Source: Papaver somniferum
Taxonomy: Eukaryota; Streptophyta; Magnoliopsida; Ranunculales; Papaveraceae
Length of the DNA: 64,000 nt
Direction: 5' to 3'
NCBI RefSeq assembly: GCF_003573695.1
Contig: NC_039361.1
Coordinates: 94,242,279 to 94,306,278, forward strand
Under the pieces are notes generated by a model that had not been told where the DNA came from, did no database searches, and saw only the letters and a list, made by a program, of their open reading frames with translations. The translations under genes were made by a program, and so were the position numbers. Shown in pieces: positions 1-10,711 of this stretch. The number at the start of each line of letters is the position of its first letter. Position 1 is the stretch's first letter.

Positions 1-631
1 GTGAATAGTTCTACCAAGAACGCAACAAGTTGTGAGCGGTTATACTCTATCACACATATTGGTTGTTCATAAGATATGCAATGAATAAAAAAACCAATAA
101 CTCCTGGTAATTTCCTTTTCGGTTCACAAACAAGTTTATGAACTTACTTCCTTACAACACATGTAAACATTGTTCCCTAGGATGAAATCCTCACCTCATA
201 CCCATACATAATTACAATAGCAATCAAATGATTATGGCGATGTCTTATCTACAAAGTTTAATGGTTAAGCAATAAACCTTGTATTGTATTCCTTAATACT
301 ATGTCTATCTAGAGTTCATATATGCTTCGAAGTTATGTTTTCAGTATACACGACTTGAAAGATACGTTAGGGAATGAAACAGTTCAAGTCAAATATCACT
401 AACCTCAAGTGGAAGGATGATTGTTGTCGTTGTAGTTCCTTGCTTCTTCACATCTTCAATACTTCGCAATACTTGTAATGTCTCATATCCTAATACTTTC
501 AAGCTAACCTATACGAAGTTTAACTCTAGTACATAATCAAGCGACTCTTAACATGAGTTTTGATTCACTAAAATATGACAACCAAACTTGACATACCAAC
601 GCTTGGTGAGTTCAACCGAGCAGTGCTCTAA
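1..631 (-). mobile_element. LTR type I, partial (copia-like), minus orientation
   Basis: Read on the minus strand, an LTR-like sequence starts with TGTTAGAGCACTGCTCGG at position 631 and runs off the left edge of the window. It matches, at clearly recognisable but diverged level, the + strand sequence starting at 35084 (both continue with CCAAG.GTTGGTATGTCAAG and then a long shared stretch). Only the first about 630 bp of the LTR are present. The TGTTAG start is normal for plant copia elements. It sits directly inside another LTR (632-1137), so it is the younger insertion. No coding sequence is present. Confidence 0.7.
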
Positions 632-1137
632 CAGTGTGAGATTTATTGGGGTTCAACTACAGTCCAGACTGAAGTTAGTTTGTAGTAGGCTAGTGTCTGT
701 AGCGGCTTAATACAGTGTGTGTTCAATCTGGACTAGGTCCCTGGGTTTTCTTGCATTTGCGGTTTCCTCGTTAACAAAATTCTGGTGTCTATGTTATTTC
801 TTTTCCGCATTATATTTTGTTATATAATTGAAATATCACAGGTTGTGTGTTAATTCAATCAATTAGAATATCCGACCTTTGGTTGTTGATTTACATTGAT
901 TGACACTTGGATATGGGTCTTTGGTACCATCCAAGTTATCTTTCTTATATTTAATCAGACTTGCAGATTTCTATTTGCTTGAGTAAGGATTAAATCGAGA
1001 GATCGGGATATTATAACTCTTTGATATACTTTACTAAGATTGAGTCTGGTTGATTCTCTTGAAAGTATATTGGAGTTAGTCCATATAGATTGCTAAGAGA
1101 AATATTTGGTGTGGTTGTTGTACCCGACGCTTTTTCA
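632..1137 (+). mobile_element. LTR type II, 3' part (copia-like), interrupted
   Basis: This segment matches, in + orientation, the terminal about 500 bp of the long LTR at 29920-32365 (there in minus orientation). Shared landmarks are the GGCTTAATACAGTGTG, GCATTTGCGGTTTCCTCGTT and GAATATCCGACCTTTGG regions and the end GGTGTGGTTGTT..(C)GC.TTTTCA. The LTR end is placed at 1137 (..TTTTTCA). Its 5' part is missing because the type I LTR at 1-631 interrupts it. It abuts a gypsy integrase relic at 1138. Confidence 0.7.
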
Positions 1138-1371
1138 TATCCTATGTTCACCAGCTGCATCTAATTCCATATTACATACATTGATAGCCCAATAAGCTTT
1201 GCGTTCAAGTTCCATTAGAAGATGGCGAGGTTTACCATAGACAAGCCTAAAAGGAGACATACCGGTGGGTGTCTTGTAAGCTGTCCTATACGCCCACAAA
1301 GTGTCACTGAGTCTATAACTCAAATTTTTCCTTGTAACGTTCACCGTCGTCTCTAGGATGGACTTTATCTC
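1138..1371 (-). pseudogene. Ty3/gypsy retrotransposon integrase C-terminal fragment
   Basis: A minus-strand reading frame of about 69 residues contains [20 protein letters not shown] followed by [19 protein letters not shown]. This is the classic end of the plant Ty3/gypsy integrase core (Athila/Tat-like pol polyproteins). Only this short stretch survives. The LTR at 632-1137 abuts one side and a PIF/Harbinger transposase fragment the other. It is a non-functional relic. The family is recognised from motif memory; no alignment was run. Confidence 0.8.
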
Positions 1372-1604
1372 CCGATCTGCATTTTATATATGTTTTAGCT
1401 GGGTGGGAAGGCTCTGCAGCTGACTCTAGAATTCTACGAGATGCTTTGAATAGAAGAAATGGATTGAGAGTCCCTTATGGTAATTAAATTCCAATCAACT
1501 TCACGCTAATATATTAATGATAATTTTTATAATTCAATTATCTAATTTAAATATGTGTGGACTTGTTTTATAGGTTGCTACTATCTGGTCGATGCCGATG
1601 TAGT
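1372..1604 (+). pseudogene. PIF/Harbinger transposase, middle fragment with intron
   Basis: Exon 1372-1479 reads [20 protein letters not shown] then [15 protein letters not shown]. An intron 1480-1573 (GTAATT..TAG) follows, and the next exon continues CYYLVDAD. This matches the DDE_4 core of plant PIF/Harbinger transposases, where WEGSAADSR is diagnostic and the D of LVDA is the second catalytic aspartate. The frame breaks at about 1600. The expected continuation (GYPNSEGFLSPYRG) resumes at 4112, so the gene is split by an insertion of about 2.5 kb. Confidence 0.8.
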
Positions 1605-4111
1605 AGGGTAAAAACTGATTCTGCTGAAAATGGTAAATTAGGTGTGCCGCCGAGAAACGAATCTAAACCCTAAACAAATGTACTGCACATGAATACTTTA
1701 GATTCGAGAGATCCATCTGTACGATTTTGGCTAAAACAAGAAATGGTTGTTCCAGTCTTGCTTGGGTCACAAAATGAAGGAGAAGGGTTGATCTCAGGGA
1801 GGGAAGCGAAGAAGGTGTTGAGATCATAGTGATGAAGTATGAAGATGTGGTTGTTTTATGACTTGTATCAGAATGTGGAACTTGCTTACGGGATGTAAGC
1901 TATAAGTTCTTGGTGTTTTCTGGATACTTGTGTTGATAACCAAAAACTGTTGTTGGTTGAAATATATTGCAAACCTATTATACAAGTCATAGTTGAACAC
2001 ACTGATCTCGTAGGAAGTGGAGGTAGTTAAGTAGTGGAGAAATGGGGATCATGTAAAAGTGGTGAAAACCATGTCCCTGTCATAAAGAGAAGACCGGTCA
2101 TCTTTACACCCACTACTCCTTTACTGCTATCAACCGTCCGCCTTTCCTGACACTTTCTCATAATGGGCATGTTTCATGCCGCATATGCTGTAAACCGCCA
2201 GACCAATACCCTGATGAACATCTCTCAGTTTGTGACATGTTTGATGTCTCGAGTATTTTCGTGGAAAATATGTAGCAAATTTTTGAGTGGGTCTTGCTTG
2301 CAAAACCTAATTATTTTGACTAATCAGCGCAAGCTAGGCGGCGGGCGGTCATATTTGAGCAGCTACCAGGAGCTATCCAGGTACATTAAAGATGTGGTGG
2401 TTGGTCCCTATAGGAAAATAATGGTTGGTAGCCATTTTGGCATCCTATTGGTTGGACCAAATTAAATTTAAACCGGCTAAATTGGCTAGCCAAGTTGGAT
2501 GGCTGAGATGATTTGCAGAAGTTTGTGTTAATTCATGAAATTTCGTAATCAGAAAAATCAGATGTGAGACCCTCACTAAAACTGCTGTAGAATTCTCATA
2601 CAAACTTGGATTTTGATGATCCGCCCCTCCATTCTTGTCGTAAAAGAATTTCCTATCTATTTAAGAAAAAATATATAGGTTTTGAGCTTGTTAAGGAGGT
2701 GAAAACAGCCCGACAATAAAAACTCAGGAGGAACTATGTCAGTTTTCAGCCATGACCTAGCTCGCCTTTTAAGTTGTATCTTTTAACTCGTTAATCCGAT
2801 TGATGTGATTTTTTATTATGTCGTATTACACATCCATACGAAAATTTTGGAATGTAGCACATACTCAAATTGTTTACCAAGTGCTCCCAGCTGTTCGTCC
2901 AATCTTTGGTGACATTTTGGATATCGTCCGACCAAGTTGAAGAGATATGATTGGTCAAATACAAAGACGTGCTGCCAACCACCTTTAATTACAAGTGTAT
3001 GCTGCGTCTTTGGATCGATTTTATTGGATGATGGGAAATAGGGGTCGACAGACAACCATCTTTAATTAAAGTGCAGGTTGCGGCTTTGGAGCAATTTGAT
3101 TGGCTGATGGGAAAGAGGGGCCGACAGACAACCATCTTTAATTAAAGTGCAGGCTGCAGCTTTGGAGAAATTTGATTGGTCAATGGGAAATAGGGACTGG
3201 CGGCCAGCAACATGGGGCATGGCCGGTTGGTGATAGGCGACGCAAACTAGGGAAACCAGCCGGCCAAGTGGCGCGGCCGCGCCCCTTTGGATGTTATCCT
3301 CGCTTGTCGCAGTTTCCCTTTTATTTCTTGTTTTTTGACTTTTGGTAGGATTTGCTCCTACTAGTTCCGTGGTGGATCAACTTCCTAGTTTGCATAGGTT
3401 TGGTCTCGACCAATAGGGTTTGAGATATTGCGCAGGCCGCAAAAACCTAATTTTTGCAAATTGATAAAATTAGGTTTGAAAATTGAATTTTGCACGTTGT
3501 CACAAAATTCAATCAATTTTGGTGAATTTTGCGCATTGATGTAAAAATCACTAAGTTTATGTCAGAGGGCTGCGTAACGTGCGTGCCTCTGATTGAGTAC
3601 TTCCATGCACATCTTAATCCCGACACTTCGGGAAATTTATGCTACTCGCTGTGAGCGAACATTAATTGTCATGTCAATATCAAGAGTTCAGCTGGGGAAC
3701 ATAACATAGAATAAATACTCGGAAAGCCATGTATTAGTAAATAATGCAGGCGAGATGTTAATAAAATTTACAAAATATTTGCGATTGTTGCTACATGCAC
3801 CAATACTATTCTGGATAAATTTCATATATGTAAGTAAAGTGGCATAGGCACTCATCACTTTTAAATGGCTCCATTTCATTAGTGAATAATGCAACTAGGA
3901 GCTTAAATACTTATTAGGCTCTATAGTAGTGAACACTTCATCTGGGAGCTTGAGTTTAAATACAATATGAGGAGCGGCATAAGAACTCATCAGATTTTGA
4001 TATATTCTTAAAATCCCTTGCGGAATATAGACATATCAAGGTCTACTACTTCTGATGCCAGGTCAGGTAGAGACTTTTCCAGTTTTCGCCATAAACTAAA
4101 AACCACCATCA
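1605..4111. other. Unassigned 2.5 kb insertion inside the Harbinger transposase
   Basis: This block separates two adjacent parts of one transposase. It has no recognisable protein: the short frames here (for example 2163-2465 and 2816-3055) show no family motif. It contains a locally GC-richer patch near 3200-3300, unlike its AT-rich surroundings, and a three-copy tandem repeat at 2969-3206. I found no convincing terminal repeats or target-site duplication, so the class is unknown; a decayed LTR is one possibility. Confidence 0.5.
2969..3206. repeat. Three tandem copies of a ~77 bp repeat
   Basis: Three consecutive units share the order ACAACCATCTTTAATTAAAG, then TGCAGG(T/C)TGC(G/A)GCTTTGGA, then TTTGATTGG..ATGGGAAA.AGGG. 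They start near 2969 (most diverged), 3050 and 3127. The last two are nearly identical. Confidence 0.8.
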
Positions 4112-4600
4112 ATAACCGGGTATCCCAATAGTGAAGGATTTTTATCTCCATATAGAGGGCAATGGTACCACTTAAATGAATGGAGACATGGACGTAGGCT
4201 TACCACCGTTGCTGAATATTTTAATATGAAACATTCAAGAGCTAGGAATGTAGTAGATAGATGTTTCGGGTTGTTGAAAACTAGATGGGCTATTATGAGA
4301 AGTCCTTCGTACTATCCTTTGAAGACACATAATCGTATAATTTTGGCATGTTGTCTTCGTACTATCCTTTGAAGACTAGATGGGCTATTATGTTTCCCAT
4401 TAGATTTTATGGACGAAGAAGTATTAGATAACAAATCCAATTATAATGACCCGGAGGGTGATCCAATTGTGTATTTAGATTCGTCACCAGAATGGAATGC
4501 AAAGAGAGATGCTTTAGTAGATAATATGTTTAATGAATGCAAAGAGAGATTCGTCACCAGAATGAAATGCAAAGAGAGATGCCTTAGTAGAAATTAGGCC
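4112..4600 (+). pseudogene. PIF/Harbinger transposase, C-terminal fragment
   Basis: The frame resumes as ITGYPNSEGFLSPYRGQWYH, LNEWRHGRRLTTVAEYFNMK, HSRARNVVDRCFGLLKTRWA and IMRSPSYYPLKTHNRIILAC. This is the end of the Harbinger (HARBI1-like) nuclease domain. The catalytic glutamate normally found in NVIERCFG is an aspartate here (NVVDRCFG). After about 4350 a local duplication scrambles the frame (the segments CTTCGTACTATCCTTTGAAG and AATGCAAAGAGAGAT recur). A 62-residue frame from 4409 (MDEEVLDNKSNYNDPEGDPI..) corresponds to the usual acidic tail. It is not functional. Confidence 0.8.
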
Positions 4601-4604
4601 TGGG

Positions 4605-5885
4605 AATGTATAACTAGATGTGTAAGAATCAGTCTATCATTTACTATGGTTTGCTTTAGTTAAGTATATTGTGAATGTTTGGAATATTTCTTTGATCTCA
4701 TTTATAATGGTATATGTGGATCTTGGTCTCTTGACTGCCATTGTTCTCCTGTTTCTTTCTTTCCAGATCTCCCAACAAATTGCAAACACTAAGAGAGGCC
4801 ATATTTTCCTTCCCATGTTCTTTCCTCTTCTGTGTTTCCAATCCTGTAACTGAGCTTTTATATCTCTTGCTTGAGTCCACCTTATATTATAGCCATTTAT
4901 GAAGTAATTCCAAACCACAGTTGAGAATGGACAGTGTAACAGTAAATGATTTACAGATTCATCCTAAGTAGAACATAGTGAGAAGATGGTGCTATGGATG
5001 TTGCAACCTCTTCTTACCAAATTATCTGTAGTGGGTATAGCATTCTGGGCAGCTGACCACATAAAAAACGGTATCTTTGGAGGGACATTCTTGATCCATA
5101 TACATATATAAGAAACGTCTGCAGATTGTGTGTCATCCCTTTCTATTAGCCAATTGTAGCATACCTTTGTTGAGAAACCATTGGGACCAATGCATGATAT
5201 GTTGTCTTCTTCTTCTGTAAGCTCAGGTGGATCTCCCAATATATGTAACAACTCAGTGATTTCAGTTAGTTCCATAGCATTTAGATTCCTTTTTAGCTGA
5301 TAATTCCATGAACCATTTGATACCATGTTACTTATAGTGGAAGTTTTGTTTTGAGCCAGTTTATATATTCTTGGAAACCTGTCTTTAAATGTATCAGCAA
5401 TCATCCATTTGTCCAACCAAAATTTGAGAGCTTTCCCATTACCAAGACGTGTTACAGTTAAATCTTCAATTACATTTTTTGTTTATGAATTTTCTTCCAA
5501 ATTCCTCTCCCTTGTGGCAATGTAGATTCTTTGGCCCATAATTCCTTGTCATCTCCCTGTAGTTTACTTTGCACCACTCTTCTCCAAAGTTGTTTCTTTT
5601 CATGTGCATATCTCCAAGTCCATTTAGCTAATAATGCTCTGTTTGTAACCTCAAACTTCTAATACCATCTCCACCAAGTTTTTTTGGTTTGCTCATTTTG
5701 TCCCAACCAACCCAAACAATTTTTCTTTTATCTGCGATAGATCCCCATAGATAATCTCTGATGATTTGAGTCAGCTTTTTCTCCACCTTGACAGGCATTT
5801 GGAATATAGAAAGAAAATAAATTGGTAGACTGGATAGTGTAGATTTTATAATCTTTTTTGTAACTCTCAGATTCCTTTTTTATAT
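4605..5885 (-). mobile_element. LINE (L1-type) 3' fragment, reversed inside Harbinger element
   Basis: On the minus strand the order is: reverse transcriptase thumb (STLSSLPIYFLSIFQMPVKV at about 5850-5780, then DYLWGSIADKRKIVWVGWDK and KPKKLGGDGIRSL), then a zf-RVT segment (about 5416-4964, with NGFSTKVCYNWL and IWIKNVPPKIPFFMWSAAQN), ending with FAICWEIWKERNRRT near 4780. This is the 3' part of ORF2 of a plant L1-type non-LTR element, 5' truncated. The frames are broken by several stops. It lies between the Harbinger transposase end and the Harbinger Myb-like ORF, so it inserted into that element. Confidence 0.8.
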
Positions 5886-6017
5886 ACAAAAATAAAATAA
5901 AAATGTTTGGAATATTATTGTTTTCGTTAATGTCAGTTTAATACATTTCAGATTAATATATTTCTGTCATAGTATTGACATAAGATATTAAAGATATGAA
6001 TTTGCGTGTTCTTTATC

Positions 6018-6944
6018 AGGTTGGCAACAAAACGTTGTTGGAATGCTAAGGAAGATGAAAAGTTAGTCGAATGTTGCAAGAAATGGCTAGGGGTGGACAT
6101 TGGAAAGCTGATAATGGCTTTCGGAGTGGATACCTGCAACATGTCGAACAAATGCTGAAAGAAAAACTCTGAAATGCTGGAAGTAGAGTTGATCCTCATA
6201 TTGAATCACGGATAAAAAATCTAAAAAAACAAACATTCACAATTGCAGAAGTCATAGCTCTTGGAAGCGGGATTATTTTTGATGAATCTGAGAAGATGAT
6301 CAAATGTGAGAAATCTGTCTTTGATGAATGGGTGAAGGTGTGTAATAAAATTTCTTCGTATTCCAAATAATTTCGTTTACCTTTTTGTTATTCTAAATTT
6401 AATGCTTAACATTTACTATCTTATGAATTTCTTTAACATCAGTGATGGATTCGCAGACTCATAAACAAGCAAAAAAGAACTTTGGATGAAGCCGTTTCCA
6501 CATTACGACGCTTTACTGGATATTTATATGAAAGATAGAGCAACAGGTTCTAATGCAGCAGCACCCGCTGATGAGGAAGAAAAAATCGAGAGAAATGACG
6601 ATAACAACGATGGTGATGATGACGACGATGATGATGGGGATGAGGGTAGATCAGAGTTAAGGAATAACAGTAATACTCAAAATACAAATGATCAATCTGA
6701 TAAAAGGAAAACACATCAACCTACAGATGGATTTGTCTCAAATTTGGGAAGCATTTCAAAATCATTTGAAAAATTTGTTGACGAAACAATGGGTTACATG
6801 GAGAACATGGCAGCCGCACTTACATATAATCATGATAACGATAATGCATCCAAAGTCCTTGACGAATTAAACAAGTTATATGAGCTAACTCTTAATCAAG
6901 TTGTTACAGCAGCTAATATCATCATCGCCAGTCCTTATATATAA
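6018..6944 (+). pseudogene. Harbinger-associated Myb/SANT-like protein (ORF1)
   Basis: The first exon (to 6337, donor AAG|GTGTGT) reads, after one frameshift near 6080, MARGGHWKADNGFRSGYLQH then VEQMLKEKL, PHIESRIKNLKKQ and EKMIKCEKSVFDEWVK. This is the plant Myb/SANT-like domain that acts as the DNA-binding partner protein of PIF/Harbinger transposases. The second exon continues with MKPFPHYDALLDIYMKDRAT (from 6486), an acidic stretch with runs of Asp at about residues 38-55, and a helical C-terminus ending at 6944. A TGA interrupts the domain near 6168. Probably a dead copy. Confidence 0.75.
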
Positions 6945-7159
6945 GTCTGTTATTTTTCTTGCATTGCTGCATGAGATGCGTTCGTATTACGTTATGAGGA
7001 CTTTAGCTGAAGCTACGGACTAGTTAAGTAGGTCTCCATGAGAATAATAGCTTTGAACTAGTTAAGCTACAGACTAGTTATCGATAAAAGCTTTGAATTG
7101 TTATATTTTTCTAAACACTTAAATAAAACTGAATAAATATATTTTATAAATGTTGATTA

Positions 7160-7340
7160 TTTATTTTATTTGATTTACTCAAAAGGACATAATAGGGAAA
7201 ATATTGAATTTTTTCCTTCCTGATCCTGACTTAACCAAACACCGGAATGGAAACATGAAAGGAATATTATTCCTAATCCTGACAGAACCAAACAACATAT
7301 AAAGGAATCACATTCCATTCTCCCAACCAAACACACCATA
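7160..7340. mobile_element. Right terminal region of the Harbinger element
   Basis: This strip repeats AACCAAACA-type motifs (TTAACCAAACACCGG, AGAACCAAACAACA, CCCAACCAAACACACCATAA). Read from the right, it starts TTATGGTGTGTTTGGTTGGG, as expected for plant PIF/Harbinger and Tourist termini with TAA/TTA target sites. LINE coding sequence begins directly afterwards, so the Harbinger element seems to have inserted into that LINE. The left end could not be found. Confidence 0.55.
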
Positions 7341-8900
7341 AGATAGGCTGAAGACTGGAAAAGGATAAGGATTCTCTTTGGTACAAACTCATGGATGCAA
7401 AATATCTCATTTGCAGAAATGTACTCAATATGGAAACCAAACCTAGAGATGGAGACTCCTGGATATGAAAGGTATCCTAGAAGGTATAAACAATATTCAG
7501 AAACATAGTTTCTGGAGAATTGGTAATGGCAAGACAATTAGAATCTGGGAGGACATTTGGATCCCCTCAATCTCCTCTCTAGTTCCTAAACCTGTTGTCT
7601 TCCTTAATGATTTAATTAAGGTTGAGCAACTGCTTTTACCAATTGGTGAATGGCATACTAAATCTCATTGCTACATAATTGGTTCAACACTAACATTACT
7701 TAAGCCATCCACAAAAATGTCACTCATACTGGTGATGAAGACACAATTGTATGGAATCTCACGGAATCAGGGAAATTCACTGTAAAATCCCTTTGTAGAC
7801 TAAAATGGATCATCTCTATAGAAATGATATCCAGACTAGGAATTTGGAAGACTTTGTGGAAAATGGATATTTTCCCAGTTATCCAGATTTTTCTTTGGAA
7901 ATATGCTCATGGGATTCTTCCTACTTATGCTAAAACTGCAAGCATTCTGCACTATATTGATCCCATATGCAAGTTGTTCAATAGTGGGGAGGAAAATATG
8001 ACACATATGTTTCTTAATTGCCCTGCTGCCACTTTTGTTTGGCAATTACTTCCTGGACCTTCCCATGGAAGGTTTGATTGCAACACAAACTTCATGGAAT
8101 AGTTAAACACTTGGTTTAGCTATGATATAACTAGTAAGAGTAGTAAAATCTATGATACTGCTTGTTGGTTCATATGGAAGGCTATATGTGACTTCACTTC
8201 AGGTACATCCAACCAAATGCCAGTAATACTACTATAAGCATTCAACAATATTTGTTTAATCACAATAGAGTACACAATATGAAAAATCATACTCTCAGTC
8301 AGAATTACCACTCTGGCAATAATCGTACTGATTTACCTGATAATACAAACTACTCTTTGGATATTAACCAAAGAGGATATTATGGAATCCAAATCAAAAT
8401 TTGTACCCTACAAGAGCCTGAAACCCTATCTTAATTCACTGCTCTTACTGCTATGATTTTGCAGGAAATATCATTGGGACTAGAAGAAATCCAGGATACA
8501 ATGGAGAATGGGGAGGAACAGGAGAAGCTGATCTAGCCTTTGATTGGGTCAAAGGAATGCATCACACCAATGTAGAAATTCAAGTTAAATCTATGGAAAT
8601 CCTAAATCGTTTCAAGGTGCTCTACCACAATGTTGTTCAAGGAAGATATCATCTAAGTTACCAAGAAATTCTTATAAGACAAACAAATACTAAAATAGAT
8701 ATTGAAAAGCAGGTCATATCTTTTGTTTTAGTTAGTCTTACTACTATCCAGAAAATTCAAAACTTAAATTTTTTTCATTTAGCTATGCATTGTAAGAACT
8801 CGATTTTTAGGAGTGGTGGTATTAACCTGACCACCAACTTTACTATGTATCCTCCTTAGATTTTTTCGGCCTAATTTTTTCTATATATAAAAAGAAACGA
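7341..8900 (+). mobile_element. LINE ORF2 3' fragment (zf-RVT and RNase H remnants)
   Basis: Frames 7465-7785 and 7824-8102 give HSFWRIGNGKTIRIWEDIWI and IWKTLWKMDIFPVIQIFLWK. These are the linker and zf-RVT regions of plant L1-type ORF2, with the cysteine-containing SGEENMTHMFLNCPAATFVW signature. A stop separates the two frames near 7785. Degenerate sequence to about 8860 (ADLAFDWVKGMHHTNVEIQV-like) resembles the C-terminal RNase H-like region. A second LINE starts immediately downstream, so this is a 5'-truncated or Harbinger-disrupted older copy. Confidence 0.75.
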
Positions 8901-8948
8901 GGATTTGCTCATTTACATATTGTATCTCGTTTATTAACAAATAAATAA

Positions 8949-10164
8949 ATGAAATACAAAAACCAAAAAACACTTCAACTTGAAGCAGAAAGTAGCAATT
9001 TCCTTTTACTTGGGAATTGCTCATTTAGGAATGCTTTTCCATTAGCTGAATGTTATCCTGACATGAAAATAGAAAGAGACGCTTTAAAATATATAAAGGT
9101 CTGGGTACAGTTTTTAAAATTTCAAAACTTTCATCACAATGAAGCTGTCATGGGTCAAATAGCATATCATCTAGGAATGGTCTTAGCTTTAAGGCCTACC
9201 AATGCAAATTCGGTTGGGGATGAGAAGATGCTGGCTGAAACTCATTTAAACATTGAGAGACCTCTAAAATTTGCATTAAGAGTCAAAGTGGGTTCAAATC
9301 CAAAATCCATGATTTATATGTACTATCTGAACATTCCATATAAAGTTTGCATAACTGCTTCAGGTTAGGTCATCTGGTTGAATCATGTGCATTACTGAAT
9401 AATAGAGAGTTAGAAGGTATTTATGATGTTAATGAAGCTACTGAGACATATGTGACTGAGTCTCAAAGCTGGGAACCAGAGTTTAAAGTTTTTTTTGGGG
9501 ACCAAATAGATAACCAGTTGGTTTCTGATGCTAGAATGGCATCACCTATAAATATCTCGCCTAATTCTGTCCTAAATAGGGAGGATATTTCACTCGATGA
9601 TATTTCATCAGGTAACTCTAGAACTGTTGGCTTAGAAGGAGATGGTGAGGAAATAGTGCTAGACTCTAATGAAAACATAGAAATAGGAAGAGGTTGTTCT
9701 CTGAAATCTCACCAGATCTGAATGATTTTCCACCTGAAACTGGTCTTCCTCGAGTAGTGGTAACTCGGAGATTATCTTCATATGAACCGAGGCCGGATTT
9801 CAACTTTGAAACTGTTGATGCTCAGTATTCATTCTCAAAGGATCTGTCTGAGAAAGAGGATGAGTATTACACTCCGTATAGAGAATTGGAAGTTGAAAGT
9901 AGTCAAGCTGCCTTTAGAATGTCGTTGAACTCTCCAGATCCAATATAATTGAATAGCTCTCTAGACTCGAATTCAGTAGATGTAACCGTTGAAGTTCAAT
10001 CTAAGATTTCATTTGATAAGTTTGGATCATTCCTGGGGTCTAACACTGCAGAGAAATTGGAATCATATTTGAACCAAAAGGAAAATGAAGAATTAGAGAA
10101 TGGAAGGAATCATATCAATAAGATAGTGGTTGCTGATAAAGATGGAGATGCTGGGAAAAATTGA
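8949..10164 (+). pseudogene. LINE ORF1 (DUF4283-like, CCHC knuckle remnant)
   Basis: Three overlapping frames (8949-9368, 9347-9721, 9694-9948) plus 9949-10164 form one broken ORF. The first has the DUF4283-type pattern KVWVQFLKFQNFHH, then IAYHLGMVLALRPTNANS. Where the zinc knuckle is expected it reads YLNIPYKVC and, in the shifted frame, CFRLGHLVESC, which is a C..C...GH...C arrangement. The C-terminal part is acidic and low in structure. At least two frameshifts (near 9360 and 9710) and a stop at 9946-9948 break it. ORF1 proteins of this class coat the LINE RNA. Confidence 0.7.
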
Positions 10165-10365
10165 AGGGGATCCAGGTATTTTTCTATATAACTATCTTAG
10201 AATTCCTATTTCATTTATGCTTATAATAGATGGTTAAAGATTTTACCTTTTAGGTCATAATTTCATAAGACTCATTTTCAATTTAGCAGCTCAAACTATA
10301 GATACGAAATTAGATTGCCAGGAATTACTTTGGAACTACTTAGAGTTGTTTTTTTGGATTGGTTT

Positions 10366-10711
10366 TAATTTTCTTTCCGTCAAAGATGAAAATCCTAGCT
10401 TGGAATGCCCAAGGCTGTGATAAAAAAAAACAAAACAACATTTCAACTTTTTGATAAATGCTGAGAGACCTGATGTAGTTTTTCTTTCTGAAACAAAAAA
10501 GAAAAGAAGTGGTTAGGAATTTTTTGTCTCAGTTCCCAAATTTTCTTTCTGTCAAAGATAAAAATCCTAGCTTGGAATGCCCAAGGTTGTGGATCAAAAA
10601 AAATAAAACAACATTTCAACTTTTTGATAAATGCTGAGAGACCTGATGTAGTTTTTCTTTCTGAAACAAAGAAGAAAAGAAATGGTTAGGAATTTTTTGT
10701 CTTCAGTTCCC
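10366..10711 (+). repeat. ~170 bp tandem duplication of the ORF2 start
   Basis: The segment from TTTCTTTCCGTCAAAGATGA through AGGAATTTTTTGTCTCAGTT (about 10370-10535) is repeated from about 10539 to 10711 with few differences. Both copies include the AATCCTAGCTTGGAATGCCC translation start region and the CTGAGAGACCTGATGTAG segment. Confidence 0.85.
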
